Below, piece by piece: positions 25,210 through 35,179 of a stretch of DNA of 52,464 bases. The translations under genes were made by a program, and so were the position numbers. Under the pieces are notes generated by a model, which was not told the origin of the DNA, made no database searches, and saw nothing but the letters and a program-made list of their open reading frames with translations. Location: assembly GCF_036567905.1 (NCBI RefSeq), contig NZ_DATCTO010000023.1:1-52464 (forward strand), read 5' to 3'. How positions within the stretch are numbered: position 1 is the first letter of the stretch; each line of letters starts with the position of its first letter. Source of the DNA: Candidatus Binatus sp. (lineage in GTDB: Bacteria > Desulfobacterota > Binatia > Binatales > Binataceae).

Positions 25210-25566
25210 ATGACAACCTGGTATCCCGTGGCTGTGACCCTGTTTGTCGCCGGCGTGATCGTCGGCGTCATGTGCACGATCAACATGCTGATCGGCCCCA
25301 AGCGTGCCGGTGCTGCGGTCAAGAGCGAGGCTTTCGAATGCGGCAACCCGCCGAGCGGTTCGGCGTGGGGGCGGTTCTCGGTGCGATTTTATCTGACGGC
25401 GATCCTGTTTCTGATCTTCGACGTCGAGGTGATTTTTCTGTATCCGTGGGCGGTCGAGTTGCGCTATCTGGGGATGTTCGGCTTCGTCGAGGCGCTTATC
25501 TTCATCGCGATTCTCTGCGTCGGCCTGCTCTACGCCTGGCAGCGCGGCGCGCTTGATTGGGACTAG
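25210..25566 (+). CDS. nuoA: NADH-quinone oxidoreductase subunit A
   Basis: A 118-residue membrane subunit of complex I with three hydrophobic segments. The conserved loop EAFECGNPPSGSAWGRFSVR and the segment FLIFDVEVIFLYPWAV are diagnostic. It helps form the quinone-site/proton-channel junction at the base of the peripheral arm. It is followed after only 9 nt by nuoC, with nuoB missing from the usual position. Confidence 0.96.
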   Translation: MTTWYPVAVTLFVAGVIVGVMCTINMLIGPKRAGAAVKSEAFECGNPPSGSAWGRFSVRFYLTAILFLIFDVEVIFLYPWAVELRYLGMFGFVEALIFIAILCVGLLYAWQRGALDWD

Positions 25567-25575
25567 CTGTGATCG

Positions 25576-26076
25576 ATGTTGATTGAAAAACTGAAAGCAC
25601 GCTTTGGCGGGGAAATTCTCGACGCGCAAAATGCACGCGACGAGGAAACTTTCACCATCGATCGCGAACGCGCGTATGATTTCTTCCGCGCGCTGCGCGA
25701 CGAGCCTGACTTCGATTTCAATTTCCTGACCGACGTGACCGCCGTCGATTGGCCCGAGCGCAAACCGCGCTTCGAGGTCGTCTATCAACTGAACTCGCTC
25801 AACCTCGCCCATCGCATCCGCGTCAAGATTGGCGTGGACGGCGCCGATCCCTGGGTCCACAGCGTCGTTGGCGTGTGGGGCGCCGCCGACTGGCTCGAGC
25901 GCGAATGCTTCGACATGTTCGGAATCGTCTTCAAGGGCCATCCCGATTTGCGCCGCATCCTGATGTACGATTCGTTCGAGGGTTATCCGCTGCGCAAGGA
26001 TTACTACTACAACAAACGCCAACCGATCGTCCCGGAGATCGACCCGGTCGTGAATCCGATTCGCTCCTCGCGCTGA
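25576..26076 (+). CDS. nuoC: NADH-quinone oxidoreductase subunit C
   Basis: A 166-residue 30-kDa-type subunit of the peripheral arm of complex I. The signature WLERECFDMFGIVFKGHPDL with RRILMYDSFEGYPLRKDY is complete. It is not fused to NuoD, unlike in E. coli. The gene lies 9 nt after nuoA and 23 nt before nuoD, consistent with one transcript. Confidence 0.96.
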   Translation: MLIEKLKARFGGEILDAQNARDEETFTIDRERAYDFFRALRDEPDFDFNFLTDVTAVDWPERKPRFEVVYQLNSLNLAHRIRVKIGVDGADPWVHSVVGVWGAADWLERECFDMFGIVFKGHPDLRRILMYDSFEGYPLRKDYYYNKRQPIVPEIDPVVNPIRSSR

Positions 26077-26099
26077 AGACACGCGACCCGATACAAGCC

Positions 26100-27314
<1,215 letters not shown>

Positions 27315-27414
27315 CCCGTCTTCTCTTCTCACTTTTCACTAGGCGCACGGCTGGCCAGTATTACGCCCGAGAGAAAAAGACGCGCCGCGCGGATTTTTCG
27401 ATTCGTTACCGGGG

Positions 27415-27430
27415 GCAGGGGTCACCCCTG
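27415..27430. repeat. Hairpin 2 fragment of the structured repeat
   Basis: CAGGGGT-C-ACCCCTG, the same hairpin as in the full copies, here without hairpins 1 and 3. It lies about 100 nt after nuoD. The stretch from 27431 to 27496 contains GCAGTATTAA and a second GC-rich inverted repeat (GGCCGCGC...GCGCGGCC), possibly the decayed remains of another copy. Confidence 0.6.
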
Positions 27431-27496
27431 GCCGTGGCGACGGCAGCGCAGTATTAAGCCGTTGGCAGGGGCCGCGCGCGACAACGGAGCGCGGCC

Positions 27497-27545
27497 TTAA
27501 CACTGGGGGCAGGGGTCACCCCTGCAAACCCACGGTGGGTTTCAC
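27497..27545 (-). repeat. Structured interspersed repeat, partial copy E
   Basis: TTAACACTGG is followed by hairpin 2 (GCAGGGGT-C-ACCCCTGC, 27509-27525), directly joined to hairpin 1 (AAACCCAC-G-GTGGGTTT, 27526-27542) and TTCAC. It has the same orientation as copy B at 36550-36649. Hairpin 3 and the AGAAGGGGGT end are missing. A TATAAT at 27547-27552 adjoins its end, 15 nt before the GT9 start codon, so the element may influence transcription of that operon. Confidence 0.8.
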
Positions 27546-27566
27546 ATATAATCAAGCTTTCTCAAA

Positions 27567-28640
27567 ATGTCCTCTCCTGAAGCCATCGCTACGCAAATCG
27601 CGCCGCCTCCGCGCCGGGTGCTGATAGTGCTGCTCGGCGCGATCGGCGACGTGGTGCGCGCGCTTCCTTTGCTCGGCCGCATCCGCAATGCATGGCCCGA
27701 TGCGCACATCGCGTGGGCGGTGGAACCCAAGTCAAGCCGGTTACTCGACCACCATCGATGGCTCGACGAAGCGATCGTGTTCGATCGCACGCACGCGCCG
27801 TGGACGTTCATTGGGTTTTTGCGGCGAATTCGCAAGGGGCATTTCGATCTGGCGATAGACCTTCAGCGTCATCTCAAAAGCGGCATCACGTCGCGAATCT
27901 CGGGCGCCGCGGTTCGTTTTGGTTTCGCCAAGCCGAACACCAAGGAGTTCAACCACCTTTTTTCGAATCATTGGATCGCGCCGCAGCCGAACATGCGCCT
28001 GAAGCTCCTGCAATACCAGGCGTTCGGCGACGCGCTCGGGATTGCGCCGTCACCGATCGAATTCGGACTCGCCGCGACGGACGCGGAACGCGCCCGCGCG
28101 ATCGAGATGCTGCGCGATGCGCCGCGTCCGATCCTGGCCGTGATCCTTGGCTCGTCGTGGCCAAGCCGCATCTACTTTCCTGAATCGACCGCCGCGGTAA
28201 TTCGGATGCTCGCGCGCCCCGGCGCCGGCAGCCCTGCCTTATTTCCCGTGTTGCTCGGCGGTCCCGGCGAAACCGGACTCGCCGGCCAGGTCATGCGCCA
28301 TCTCGACGGCGTCCCCGCGCTCAATCTGGCCGGACGCACCTCGCTGCGCGATCTGATCGCGATCTTTCCCCAATGCGCCGTCGCGTTCGGACCCGACTCC
28401 GGCCCGATGCATATCGCGGCCGCCGTGGGATGCCCGGTCGTATCGCTGTGGGGCGCCACCGCCGCCGAGCGCTCCGCGCCGTGGGGCTTCGCCGAACTCG
28501 CAATCAGCGGCGCGATCCCGTGTCAACCCTGCTATCTTCGTCAATGCCCCGTCGGGCGCGAATGCATGCGGCGAATATCCCCCGAAGAAGTCACTGCCAA
28601 CTTGAGGCGCGCGCTCGCGATGCGTGGAGCGGCCGGATGA
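27567..28640 (+). CDS. Glycosyltransferase family 9 (heptosyltransferase-like)
   Basis: A 357-residue GT-B enzyme. RRVLIVLLGAIGDVVRALPL at the N-terminus and FGPDSGPMHIAAAVGCPVVS followed by LWGAT near the C-terminus are the two family signatures (acceptor and ADP-heptose side). Family members add heptose to the LPS inner core on the cytoplasmic side of the inner membrane. Its stop overlaps the next gene by 4 nt, so it starts a coupled operon of LPS-core-like genes. Confidence 0.93.
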   Translation: MSSPEAIATQIAPPPRRVLIVLLGAIGDVVRALPLLGRIRNAWPDAHIAWAVEPKSSRLLDHHRWLDEAIVFDRTHAPWTFIGFLRRIRKGHFDLAIDLQRHLKSGITSRISGAAVRFGFAKPNTKEFNHLFSNHWIAPQPNMRLKLLQYQAFGDALGIAPSPIEFGLAATDAERARAIEMLRDAPRPILAVILGSSWPSRIYFPESTAAVIRMLARPGAGSPALFPVLLGGPGETGLAGQVMRHLDGVPALNLAGRTSLRDLIAIFPQCAVAFGPDSGPMHIAAAVGCPVVSLWGATAAERSAPWGFAELAISGAIPCQPCYLRQCPVGRECMRRISPEEVTANLRRALAMRGAAG

Positions 28641-29521
28641 CCTGGCGCAAGATGACCTGGCAAATGACGGGCTTTGACCGGGTGCCGTTGACGCGCGGAG
28701 GATGGACCTTCTTCATCCCGGCCTACGCCGCGCGATTTTCAGACGGGTTTCGCGAGAGCCTGATCGATTCCGCACTTGCCGCCATCGACGGCGCCTTGGC
28801 GACTCGCGTACGCCGCTCGCGCCATGCCGAGACATGGTTCGAGAATTTCGATCAGGTCGGGGGTCCGAACGCCTATTTCAAAGTGCTCGACCCGATCCGT
28901 GGCCTGAATCGAATCAGGTGGATATTCAGGCGCAGGCGCGCCGCGCACGCTGCGTTGATCTCGGAGCATCTGCGCGCCGCCGGCGTCGGAGTCCCGGAGA
29001 TTCTGCTGCTCGGCGCCGAGCGCCGCGGCGGACGCGAGATCATAGTAACCGCGCGCATCGACGGGTCTAATCTTGCGCGCTATTTGAAGCGCGCGAAGCT
29101 CGCGTCCAGGCGCGTCGTGTTGCGCGCGCTCGGCGCGGAGGTCGCGCGATTGCATCGCGCCGGATATATCCACGGCGACCTGACGCCGTTCAACATCTTC
29201 GTCACCGGACTTAAGCCGCCGCAATTCGTTTTCATCGATCATGAACGCACCCGGCGCACGATTCTGAGCCGCTTCGAGCGGCCGCGGATGCGCAATCTCG
29301 TTCAGCTCGGGCAGCTCGAGCTCGGCGGCGTCACGAATACCGATCGGATGCGCGTGTGGTGCGGCTACGCCGCCGCGTTTCCCGCGCGACGCCGGCGCGC
29401 GCAACGCCGCCGCGTTGCCGCGATGCTCGCGGCCAGAATTCTGCACGAGCGCAAGGGCGCAGCCGCCGCCGTCCGCGCATCGGCGTCTGTCGCGCCGCAT
29501 CGGGAGGCGAGCGGAAGCTGA
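28637..29521 (+). CDS. Lipopolysaccharide kinase (InaA/WaaP-like) family protein
   Basis: A 294-residue protein-kinase-like fold. GYIHGDLTPFNIFV carries the catalytic aspartate, and QFVFIDHERTRR carries the metal-binding aspartate. An upstream IIVTARIDGSNLARYL hinge region and a Lys/Arg-rich N-lobe fit the WaaP/KdkA/InaA group, which phosphorylates LPS core sugars. It overlaps the preceding glycosyltransferase by 4 nt and the following one by one base. Sugar and position of phosphorylation are unknown. Confidence 0.85.
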   Translation: MTWRKMTWQMTGFDRVPLTRGGWTFFIPAYAARFSDGFRESLIDSALAAIDGALATRVRRSRHAETWFENFDQVGGPNAYFKVLDPIRGLNRIRWIFRRRRAAHAALISEHLRAAGVGVPEILLLGAERRGGREIIVTARIDGSNLARYLKRAKLASRRVVLRALGAEVARLHRAGYIHGDLTPFNIFVTGLKPPQFVFIDHERTRRTILSRFERPRMRNLVQLGQLELGGVTNTDRMRVWCGYAAAFPARRRRAQRRRVAAMLAARILHERKGAAAAVRASASVAPHREASGS

Positions 29522-30213
29522 TGGACGAGCGGACCAGAATTTCCGTGGTGATTCCGGTGTACAACGAAGTCACGACGATTGGCCGCGTAATCGAGCGCGT
29601 GCTGGATTGCGGCTTCGATCCCGAGGTCATCGTCGTCGATGACGCTTCGACCGACGGCACTACCGGGTTTCTGCGCGAGTTCAGCCATCCGCGCGTTCAA
29701 TGTTTCTATCACAGCGTCAATCGCGGCAAGGGCGCCGCGCTCCGGCTCGGCTTTGCGGCGGCGAAAAATCCTTACCTCTTCGTGCAGGACGCCGACCTCG
29801 AATACGATCCCAGGGATTATGCCGCAATGATTGGACCGCTGCTCGACGGCCGTGCCGACATGGTTTACGGCTCGCGCTTCCTCTCCGGGCCGCATCGCGT
29901 CATGTTCTTCTGGCATTACGTGGCGAACCGCGTGGTGACGCTGCTCTCCGACATGGTAAGCGATCTCAATCTGACCGACATGGAGACCGGGATGAAGGGT
30001 TTCGTGCGCGAGAAATTGATGACGCTCAAGCTCAGCGCCAATCGCTTCACCTTCGAGCCGGAGATCACCGCCAAAGCGGCGCGCGCGCGCTGGCGAATCT
30101 ACGAAGTGCCGGTGTCGTACGCGGGACGGACCTACGAAGAGGGCAAGAAGATCGGCATTCGCGACGCGCTGACCGCGGTGTGCGCAATCCTGTATTACAG
30201 ATTTTTCGACTGA
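29521..30213 (+). CDS. Glycosyltransferase family 2 (dolichol-phosphate-mannose-synthase-like)
   Basis: A 230-residue GT-A enzyme. RISVVIPVYNEVTTIGRVIE, VVDDASTDGT and QDADLEYDP (DxD) are in order. The C-terminal part DMETGMKGFVREKLMTLKL resembles polyprenyl-phosphate sugar transferases that work on a lipid carrier. It has no transmembrane tail, so it would be a soluble or peripheral member. It is translationally coupled to the kinase gene (TGATG overlap). A role in making a lipid-linked sugar for LPS or a surface glycan is an inference. Confidence 0.92.
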   Translation: MDERTRISVVIPVYNEVTTIGRVIERVLDCGFDPEVIVVDDASTDGTTGFLREFSHPRVQCFYHSVNRGKGAALRLGFAAAKNPYLFVQDADLEYDPRDYAAMIGPLLDGRADMVYGSRFLSGPHRVMFFWHYVANRVVTLLSDMVSDLNLTDMETGMKGFVREKLMTLKLSANRFTFEPEITAKAARARWRIYEVPVSYAGRTYEEGKKIGIRDALTAVCAILYYRFFD

Positions 30214-30230
30214 CGCGGCGAAACTGTAAT

Positions 30231-31424
30231 ATGATGCAGACAGTTCAACCTGGCGACGCCATCCAAGTGCCTCCCAATCGCAATACGCTTGACGCCCCCG
30301 CGCTGAGCATCGCCGGCGTCGATCCCGAACTCGGCTTCGCCGGGGGCGAGACCCAGGTGCTCGGTTTGACCGTTGCGCTGGCCGCCGCCGGTCATCGCGC
30401 GGAGTTGATTTGCGATCCCGCGGGACGGCTCTGGGACCGCGCCATCACCGCGGGCATAAGATGCCATCCGCTGCGCATCCGCAACGCTATCGACCTGGCA
30501 GCCGGCATCCGGCTGCGCGCGATTCTCAAACGCGAATGCTATGACGTCGTTCATTTCCACACCGCGCGCGCGCATTCGATGGCGCCGTTTGCGCGCGGCT
30601 TCGCGCGTGCGCTGCTGGTTACGCGGCGGATGGACTACCGGCCCAACCGCGTTTTCGCGCCGTACCTGTACAATCGCGCGGTCGATGGCGTGGTCGCGAT
30701 CTCCGGCGGCGTTGCCGATTCGCTCGCGGTCGCGGGCGTCGATCGCCGGCGCGTCACGGTTGTTCATAGCGGCGTGGATCGCGACCGCTTCCACCCGCCA
30801 ACGCCTGAGGAACGCGTCCACGCGCGGATCGCGCTCGGAATATCCTATGGCGAGTTCGTGATATCGGCGGTAGGCGCGCTCGAGCCGCGCAAGGGCCATC
30901 GCTATCTCATCGAAGCGATCGCGCAGCGCGCGCAGACCGCGCCGTCGGTCAAGCTGAAATGCTTCATCGCGGGCCACGGATCGATTCGCGGAGAACTCGA
31001 ACGTGAAATTGCAAAACTCAGATGTGCTGAGCGCGTCAAGCTGCTCGGCAGAATCGACGACCCGCACGGACTTCTGTGGGCGTCGGACGTCTTCGCGATG
31101 CCGTCGCTGAAAGAAGGTCTCGGCGTAGCCGCTCTGGAAGCCATGGCGAGCGCCCTTCCGGTAGTCGCAAGCGACGTCGGCGGCCTTCGCGAAGTGGTTG
31201 AAGATGAGCGCACCGGAATCATCGTGCCGCCGGCGAATCCTGAAGCAATCGCCTCGGCGATCGGCCGGCTGGCGGATTCGCCCGCGCTGAGATCGCAGAT
31301 GGGCGCGGCGGCGCGGGCCCGCGCCGTGGAAAATTATTCGATGGCGACGATGGCCGCGCGGACACTCGGGCTCTATCGCGCGTGTGTAAGAAAAACGCGG
31401 GAAGCAAGGGGCCGAGTCACATGA
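30231..31424 (+). CDS. Glycosyltransferase family 4
   Basis: A 397-residue GT-B retaining glycosyltransferase. GFAGGETQVLGLTVALAAAG lies in the N-domain. VVHSGVDRDRFHPP, GALEPRKGHRYLIEA and FAMPSLKEGLGVAALEAMAS with the E-x7-E motif are in the C-domain. It adds one sugar during LPS core or O-glycan assembly. Two adjacent ATGs (30231 and 30234) could start it. Its stop overlaps the yicC start by 4 nt, linking a surface-glycan operon to the yicC-gmk-rel housekeeping genes. Confidence 0.93.
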   Translation: MMQTVQPGDAIQVPPNRNTLDAPALSIAGVDPELGFAGGETQVLGLTVALAAAGHRAELICDPAGRLWDRAITAGIRCHPLRIRNAIDLAAGIRLRAILKRECYDVVHFHTARAHSMAPFARGFARALLVTRRMDYRPNRVFAPYLYNRAVDGVVAISGGVADSLAVAGVDRRRVTVVHSGVDRDRFHPPTPEERVHARIALGISYGEFVISAVGALEPRKGHRYLIEAIAQRAQTAPSVKLKCFIAGHGSIRGELEREIAKLRCAERVKLLGRIDDPHGLLWASDVFAMPSLKEGLGVAALEAMASALPVVASDVGGLREVVEDERTGIIVPPANPEAIASAIGRLADSPALRSQMGAAARARAVENYSMATMAARTLGLYRACVRKTREARGRVT

Positions 31425-32296
31425 AAAGCATGACCGGGTTCGGCAGGGCTATCGCTGAGCATGACGGCACTCGCGTGATTGCCGAAGTGCGCGCGCTCAA
31501 CCAGCGCTTTTTCGAACTCAAGCTGGCGGTGCCGCGCGGATGGGGCGAGCATGAGGCCGAGATTCGCAAAACCGTACAAAATGTCGTGGCGCGCGGGCGG
31601 GTCGAAATTTTTATCAAGTCGGTTGCGCTGAAGCCTCCGCCGGTGCGGCTCGAGGTGAACGACCGGCTGGCGAATTTGTACGTCGCTGAAATGCGTCGTC
31701 TCGGCAAGCAGCTTCATCTCAACGGCAATCCGGAAATCGGGTCGATCCTCAGCCGGCCTGAAATTTTTCACGTCGTTGAGGAGGAGCACGACTCGGCCGC
31801 GCCGTTCAGGCTTGGCCACAAGGCTCTGGTTCGCGCGTTGAAAGCGCTGGATGCCGAGCGGGTGCGCGAAGGGCGCAGCCTGCACAACGATTTTGCCGCG
31901 CGGGTTCGCGCTATCGAAGCGGCGGTCCCGAAAATTGAACGGCTGGCCGAGCAGACGCGCGCGGAAATAATGGACAATTTTCACAAGCGGATTCGCGAAC
32001 TCCTGGCAGACTTGCCGGTCAACGAGAAACGCCTCTACGAGGAGGCGTCGTCCGCCTCGCAGCACGGCGATATCAGCGAAGAGATCACGCGTCTGCGCAC
32101 CCATCTCGACGGCCTCAAGGCGCTGCTCAAGCGCAAGGGGCAGGTCGGGAAGTCGATTGAATTTCTGCTCCAGGAAATCAACCGCGAAGTAAATACGATG
32201 GGTTCAAAGTCGCAGAACGCCGCCCTTTCTCAAGTAACGGTTGAAGTAAAGGCGGAGGCGGAAAAGATGCGCGAGCAGGTCCAGAACGTCGAATAG
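31421..32296 (+). CDS. yicC: YicC-family endoribonuclease
   Basis: A 291-residue protein with the family start MKSMTGFGRA and the C-terminal signature EEITRLRTHLDGLKALLKRK followed by GKSIEFLLQEINREVNTMGSK. YicC proteins are endoribonucleases involved in RNA turnover and sRNA decay. The ATG at 31421 overlaps the previous stop. yicC-gmk adjacency is widespread and supports both calls. Confidence 0.95.
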   Translation: MKSMTGFGRAIAEHDGTRVIAEVRALNQRFFELKLAVPRGWGEHEAEIRKTVQNVVARGRVEIFIKSVALKPPPVRLEVNDRLANLYVAEMRRLGKQLHLNGNPEIGSILSRPEIFHVVEEEHDSAAPFRLGHKALVRALKALDAERVREGRSLHNDFAARVRAIEAAVPKIERLAEQTRAEIMDNFHKRIRELLADLPVNEKRLYEEASSASQHGDISEEITRLRTHLDGLKALLKRKGQVGKSIEFLLQEINREVNTMGSKSQNAALSQVTVEVKAEAEKMREQVQNVE

Positions 32297-32327
32297 GATA
32301 TACTAGAGGGGCCTTTGCACCTGCTTA

Positions 32328-32972
32328 ATGGCTTCTATACCATTGAAATCACGTGATTCTTTGCCACCGAGACGCGGTATAATTTTTATCCTTTCGGCGC
32401 CTTCGGGGGCTGGCAAAACCACGATTTGGCGCGCGTCGCTCAAGGCCATCGCGGGCCTGGAGTTTTCGGTATCCTTGACCACGCGCGCGCCGCGAACAGG
32501 CGAGGCGGACGGAATCGACTACAGCTTCGTGAGCGAACAAGAGTTCAAACGCAGGCAATCGTCCGGCGAACTCGCCGAATGGGCGCGTGTGTTCGAATCC
32601 TCATACGGCACGCCGCGCGCGCCGCTGGACGCCGCGATCGCTTCGGGCCGCGACATCCTGCTCGACATCGACATCCAGGGCGCTCGCCAGATTCGCGCGA
32701 TGTATCCCCGCGATGCGGTCGCGATCTTTGTTCTGCCACCAACCTTCGCCGAGCTCGAGGGGCGTCTGCGCGGCCGTGGCACCGAGGAAGAATCGAAGAT
32801 TCAGCATCGGCTTCGCAAAGCACGCGACGAAGCCCAGGCCTATCCCGAATATGACTACCTGATAGTCAACGCCCAGCTTCGTGAATCCGTCGCGCGGCTC
32901 GAAACGATCGTAAACGCGGAGCGGCTCAAGGTCGGCCGCCTGCGCGGCGAATTCGCGCCGTGGAAGAGTTAG
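32328..32972 (+). CDS. gmk: Guanylate kinase
   Basis: A 214-residue GMP kinase. The P-loop SAPSGAGKTT is at 23-32 with K30. The GMP-binding region is SVSLTTRAPRTGEADGIDYS, and LLDIDIQGARQI follows. It makes GDP from GMP and ATP and is essential for GTP supply. The gene overlaps the start of the (p)ppGpp synthetase gene by 13 nt. The usual neighbour rpoZ is absent between them. Confidence 0.96.
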   Translation: MASIPLKSRDSLPPRRGIIFILSAPSGAGKTTIWRASLKAIAGLEFSVSLTTRAPRTGEADGIDYSFVSEQEFKRRQSSGELAEWARVFESSYGTPRAPLDAAIASGRDILLDIDIQGARQIRAMYPRDAVAIFVLPPTFAELEGRLRGRGTEEESKIQHRLRKARDEAQAYPEYDYLIVNAQLRESVARLETIVNAERLKVGRLRGEFAPWKS

Positions 32973-35173
32973 CGCAAAGCACCCCCGACCAACTCGCCGG
33001 CCTCGTCGCGCGGGTGCAAAGCTACAACCCGCAGGCCGACATCGGTCTGATCCGGCGCGCGTACGACTACTCGGCGCGGATGCATCTCGATCAGAAGCGC
33101 GAATCGGGCGAGCCCTACGTCACGCATCCGCTCAACGTCGCGATGATCATCGCGCAGCTCAAGCTCGACGTGCCTTCGATCGTTACCGGCTTGCTGCACG
33201 ACGTCGTCGAGGATACGGAGGTGTCGCTGGCGGAGGTGCAGACGGATTTCGGCGCCGAGGTCGCGCAGCTTGTTGACGGCGTGACCAAGGTCTCGAAGAT
33301 CACTTTCCAGAGCCGCGAGGAAAAGCAGGCCGAGAATTTCCGCAAGATGATCATCGCGATGGCCCACGACATCCGCGTCGTGCTGATCAAGCTCGCCGAT
33401 CGTCTGCACAATATGCGCACGCTCGACCATCTCGCCGCCGACCGGCAGCAGGAGATCGCGCGCGAGACGATGGAAATTTACGCGCCGATCGCTCATCGCC
33501 TCGGAATCTACTGGCTCAAGTCGGAGCTCGAGGACCTGTCGTTTCGCTATCTGAATCCGACAGCGTACCAGGCGCTGAAGGCCTTCGTCGCGGCCAAACG
33601 CAATGAGCGCGAGGAGTACATCGCCAACGTCATTGAGATCCTCTCGCGCCGCCTCTCCGACAGCGGGGTCACCGCTGAGGTCACCGGCCGGCCCAAACAT
33701 TTCTTTTCGATTCACTCCAAGATGCAGGAGATGGGGCTCAGCTTCGAGGAAATCTACGACCTGGTCGCCTTCCGCATCATCGTGAATACGCTGCGCGAAT
33801 GTTACGAGGCGCTCGGCGTCGTGCACGCCAATTGGAAGCCGGTCCCCGGCCGCTTCAAGGATTACATCGCGCTGCCCAAGGCCAACATGTATCAGTCGCT
33901 TCACACCACTGTGATCGGTCCGCGCGGCCAGCGCATGGAAGTGCAGATTCGTACCCGCGAGATGCACAAGGTGGCCGAGGAAGGAATCGCGGCCCACTGG
34001 AGCTACAAGGACGGCAACTCCAGGGAGGTCAAGGAGACCGAGCGCTTTGCATGGCTGCGGCGCCTGATCGAATGGCAGCAGAATCTCAAGGACCCCCAGG
34101 AATTTCTCTCCACCGTCAAGGACGATCTGTTTCCCGAGGAAGTTTTCGTCTTCACCCCCAAGGGCGACGTCTTCGATTTTCCGCTCGGCTCGACCGTGAT
34201 CGACTTCGCCTACCGAATCCACTCCCAGGTCGGCAACCATCTCGCCGGCGCGCGCGTCAACGGACGCATGGTGCCGCTGCGCTACCGGCTTCGATCGGGC
34301 GATACGGTCGAGGTGATGACCTCCGAAAAGCAGGTGCCGGGCAAGGATTGGACCAACTACGCGGCCACCGCGCGTGCGAAATCGCGCATCCGTCAATGGC
34401 TGCGCAGTCAACAGGCGGAACGCTCCCGCGATCTCGGAATATCGCTGCTCGATCGCGAGCTCGAACCGGTCAAGCTCAGCGTCACGCAGCTTAGATCGGG
34501 CAAGCGTCTCGACGCAGTGCTGGCGGAATTCTCGCAGCGCGACGTCGAAAGCCTGCTCGCCGCAGTCGGCTACGGAATAATCACGCCTGCGCAGTTGCTC
34601 GCGAAAATGCTGACGCCCGCCGAGCTGAAACTCTATCGTCCCGAGAAATTACCCACCCCGCTGGGGCCCGCGCAAAGAGAGCGCGCCGCCAAGGAAGCGC
34701 GCAAATCCGCCAGCGGTGCGGTCGTGGTCTCGGGCGTCGGCGACATGCTGGTGCGATTCGCGCGATGCTGCAATCCGCTCCCGGGCGAGGCGATCACCGG
34801 TTTCATCACGCGCGGACGCGGCGTTACGGTGCACGTCGCGGGATGCGCGCATGCGCTCAACACCGATCCGGATCGGCGCGTGCCCGTAGTATGGAAGGAC
34901 GGCGAGGAAGCGCCGCGCCCGATTCGGCTCGAAGTGCTATGCGCCGATCAGCCGGGCTTGCTCGCCGCGATGACCAAGGCGATCGCCTCGGCGGGCGTGA
35001 ATATATCGACCGCCGAAGTGAAGACTCACGGCGCCGACGGGCGCGCGCTGGCCGTCTTCGAGGTCAGCGTCTCCAGCGCCCGTCAATTGAACAACCTGAT
35101 GAACTCGATCGGCGCGATCGACGGCGTCATGCGCGTGTCGCGCCTCGGCCAGCAAAACGGCATTCGCCATTGA
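32960..35173 (+). CDS. rel: Bifunctional (p)ppGpp synthetase/hydrolase (Rel/SpoT)
   Basis: A 737-residue stringent-response enzyme with the full domain order. The HD hydrolase domain keeps H56, H80-D81 and D147 (in KLADRLHNM). The synthetase domain has GRPKHFFSIHSKM and the RFKD motif (298-301). RFKD is typical of bifunctional Rel/SpoT rather than synthetase-only RelA (ExDD). TGS (VFVFTPKGDVFDFPLGSTVI), the conserved-cysteine segment ARCCNPLPGEAITGF and a C-terminal ACT domain follow. Both activities should therefore be intact. The GTG start lies inside gmk, pointing to translational coupling with the GTP-supplying enzyme. Confidence 0.96.
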   Translation: MEELAQSTPDQLAGLVARVQSYNPQADIGLIRRAYDYSARMHLDQKRESGEPYVTHPLNVAMIIAQLKLDVPSIVTGLLHDVVEDTEVSLAEVQTDFGAEVAQLVDGVTKVSKITFQSREEKQAENFRKMIIAMAHDIRVVLIKLADRLHNMRTLDHLAADRQQEIARETMEIYAPIAHRLGIYWLKSELEDLSFRYLNPTAYQALKAFVAAKRNEREEYIANVIEILSRRLSDSGVTAEVTGRPKHFFSIHSKMQEMGLSFEEIYDLVAFRIIVNTLRECYEALGVVHANWKPVPGRFKDYIALPKANMYQSLHTTVIGPRGQRMEVQIRTREMHKVAEEGIAAHWSYKDGNSREVKETERFAWLRRLIEWQQNLKDPQEFLSTVKDDLFPEEVFVFTPKGDVFDFPLGSTVIDFAYRIHSQVGNHLAGARVNGRMVPLRYRLRSGDTVEVMTSEKQVPGKDWTNYAATARAKSRIRQWLRSQQAERSRDLGISLLDRELEPVKLSVTQLRSGKRLDAVLAEFSQRDVESLLAAVGYGIITPAQLLAKMLTPAELKLYRPEKLPTPLGPAQRERAAKEARKSASGAVVVSGVGDMLVRFARCCNPLPGEAITGFITRGRGVTVHVAGCAHALNTDPDRRVPVVWKDGEEAPRPIRLEVLCADQPGLLAAMTKAIASAGVNISTAEVKTHGADGRALAVFEVSVSSARQLNNLMNSIGAIDGVMRVSRLGQQNGIRH

Positions 35174-35179
35174 TGAAAA

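Noticed and set aside
27415..27545. CRISPR-like array after nuoD
   Set aside because: The repeated units are palindromic hairpins of unequal spacing matching dispersed copies elsewhere; there are no regular spacers and no cas genes.
32969..34411. 480-codon minus-strand frame opposite rel
   Set aside because: Antisense of a complete bifunctional stringent-response enzyme; no independent support.
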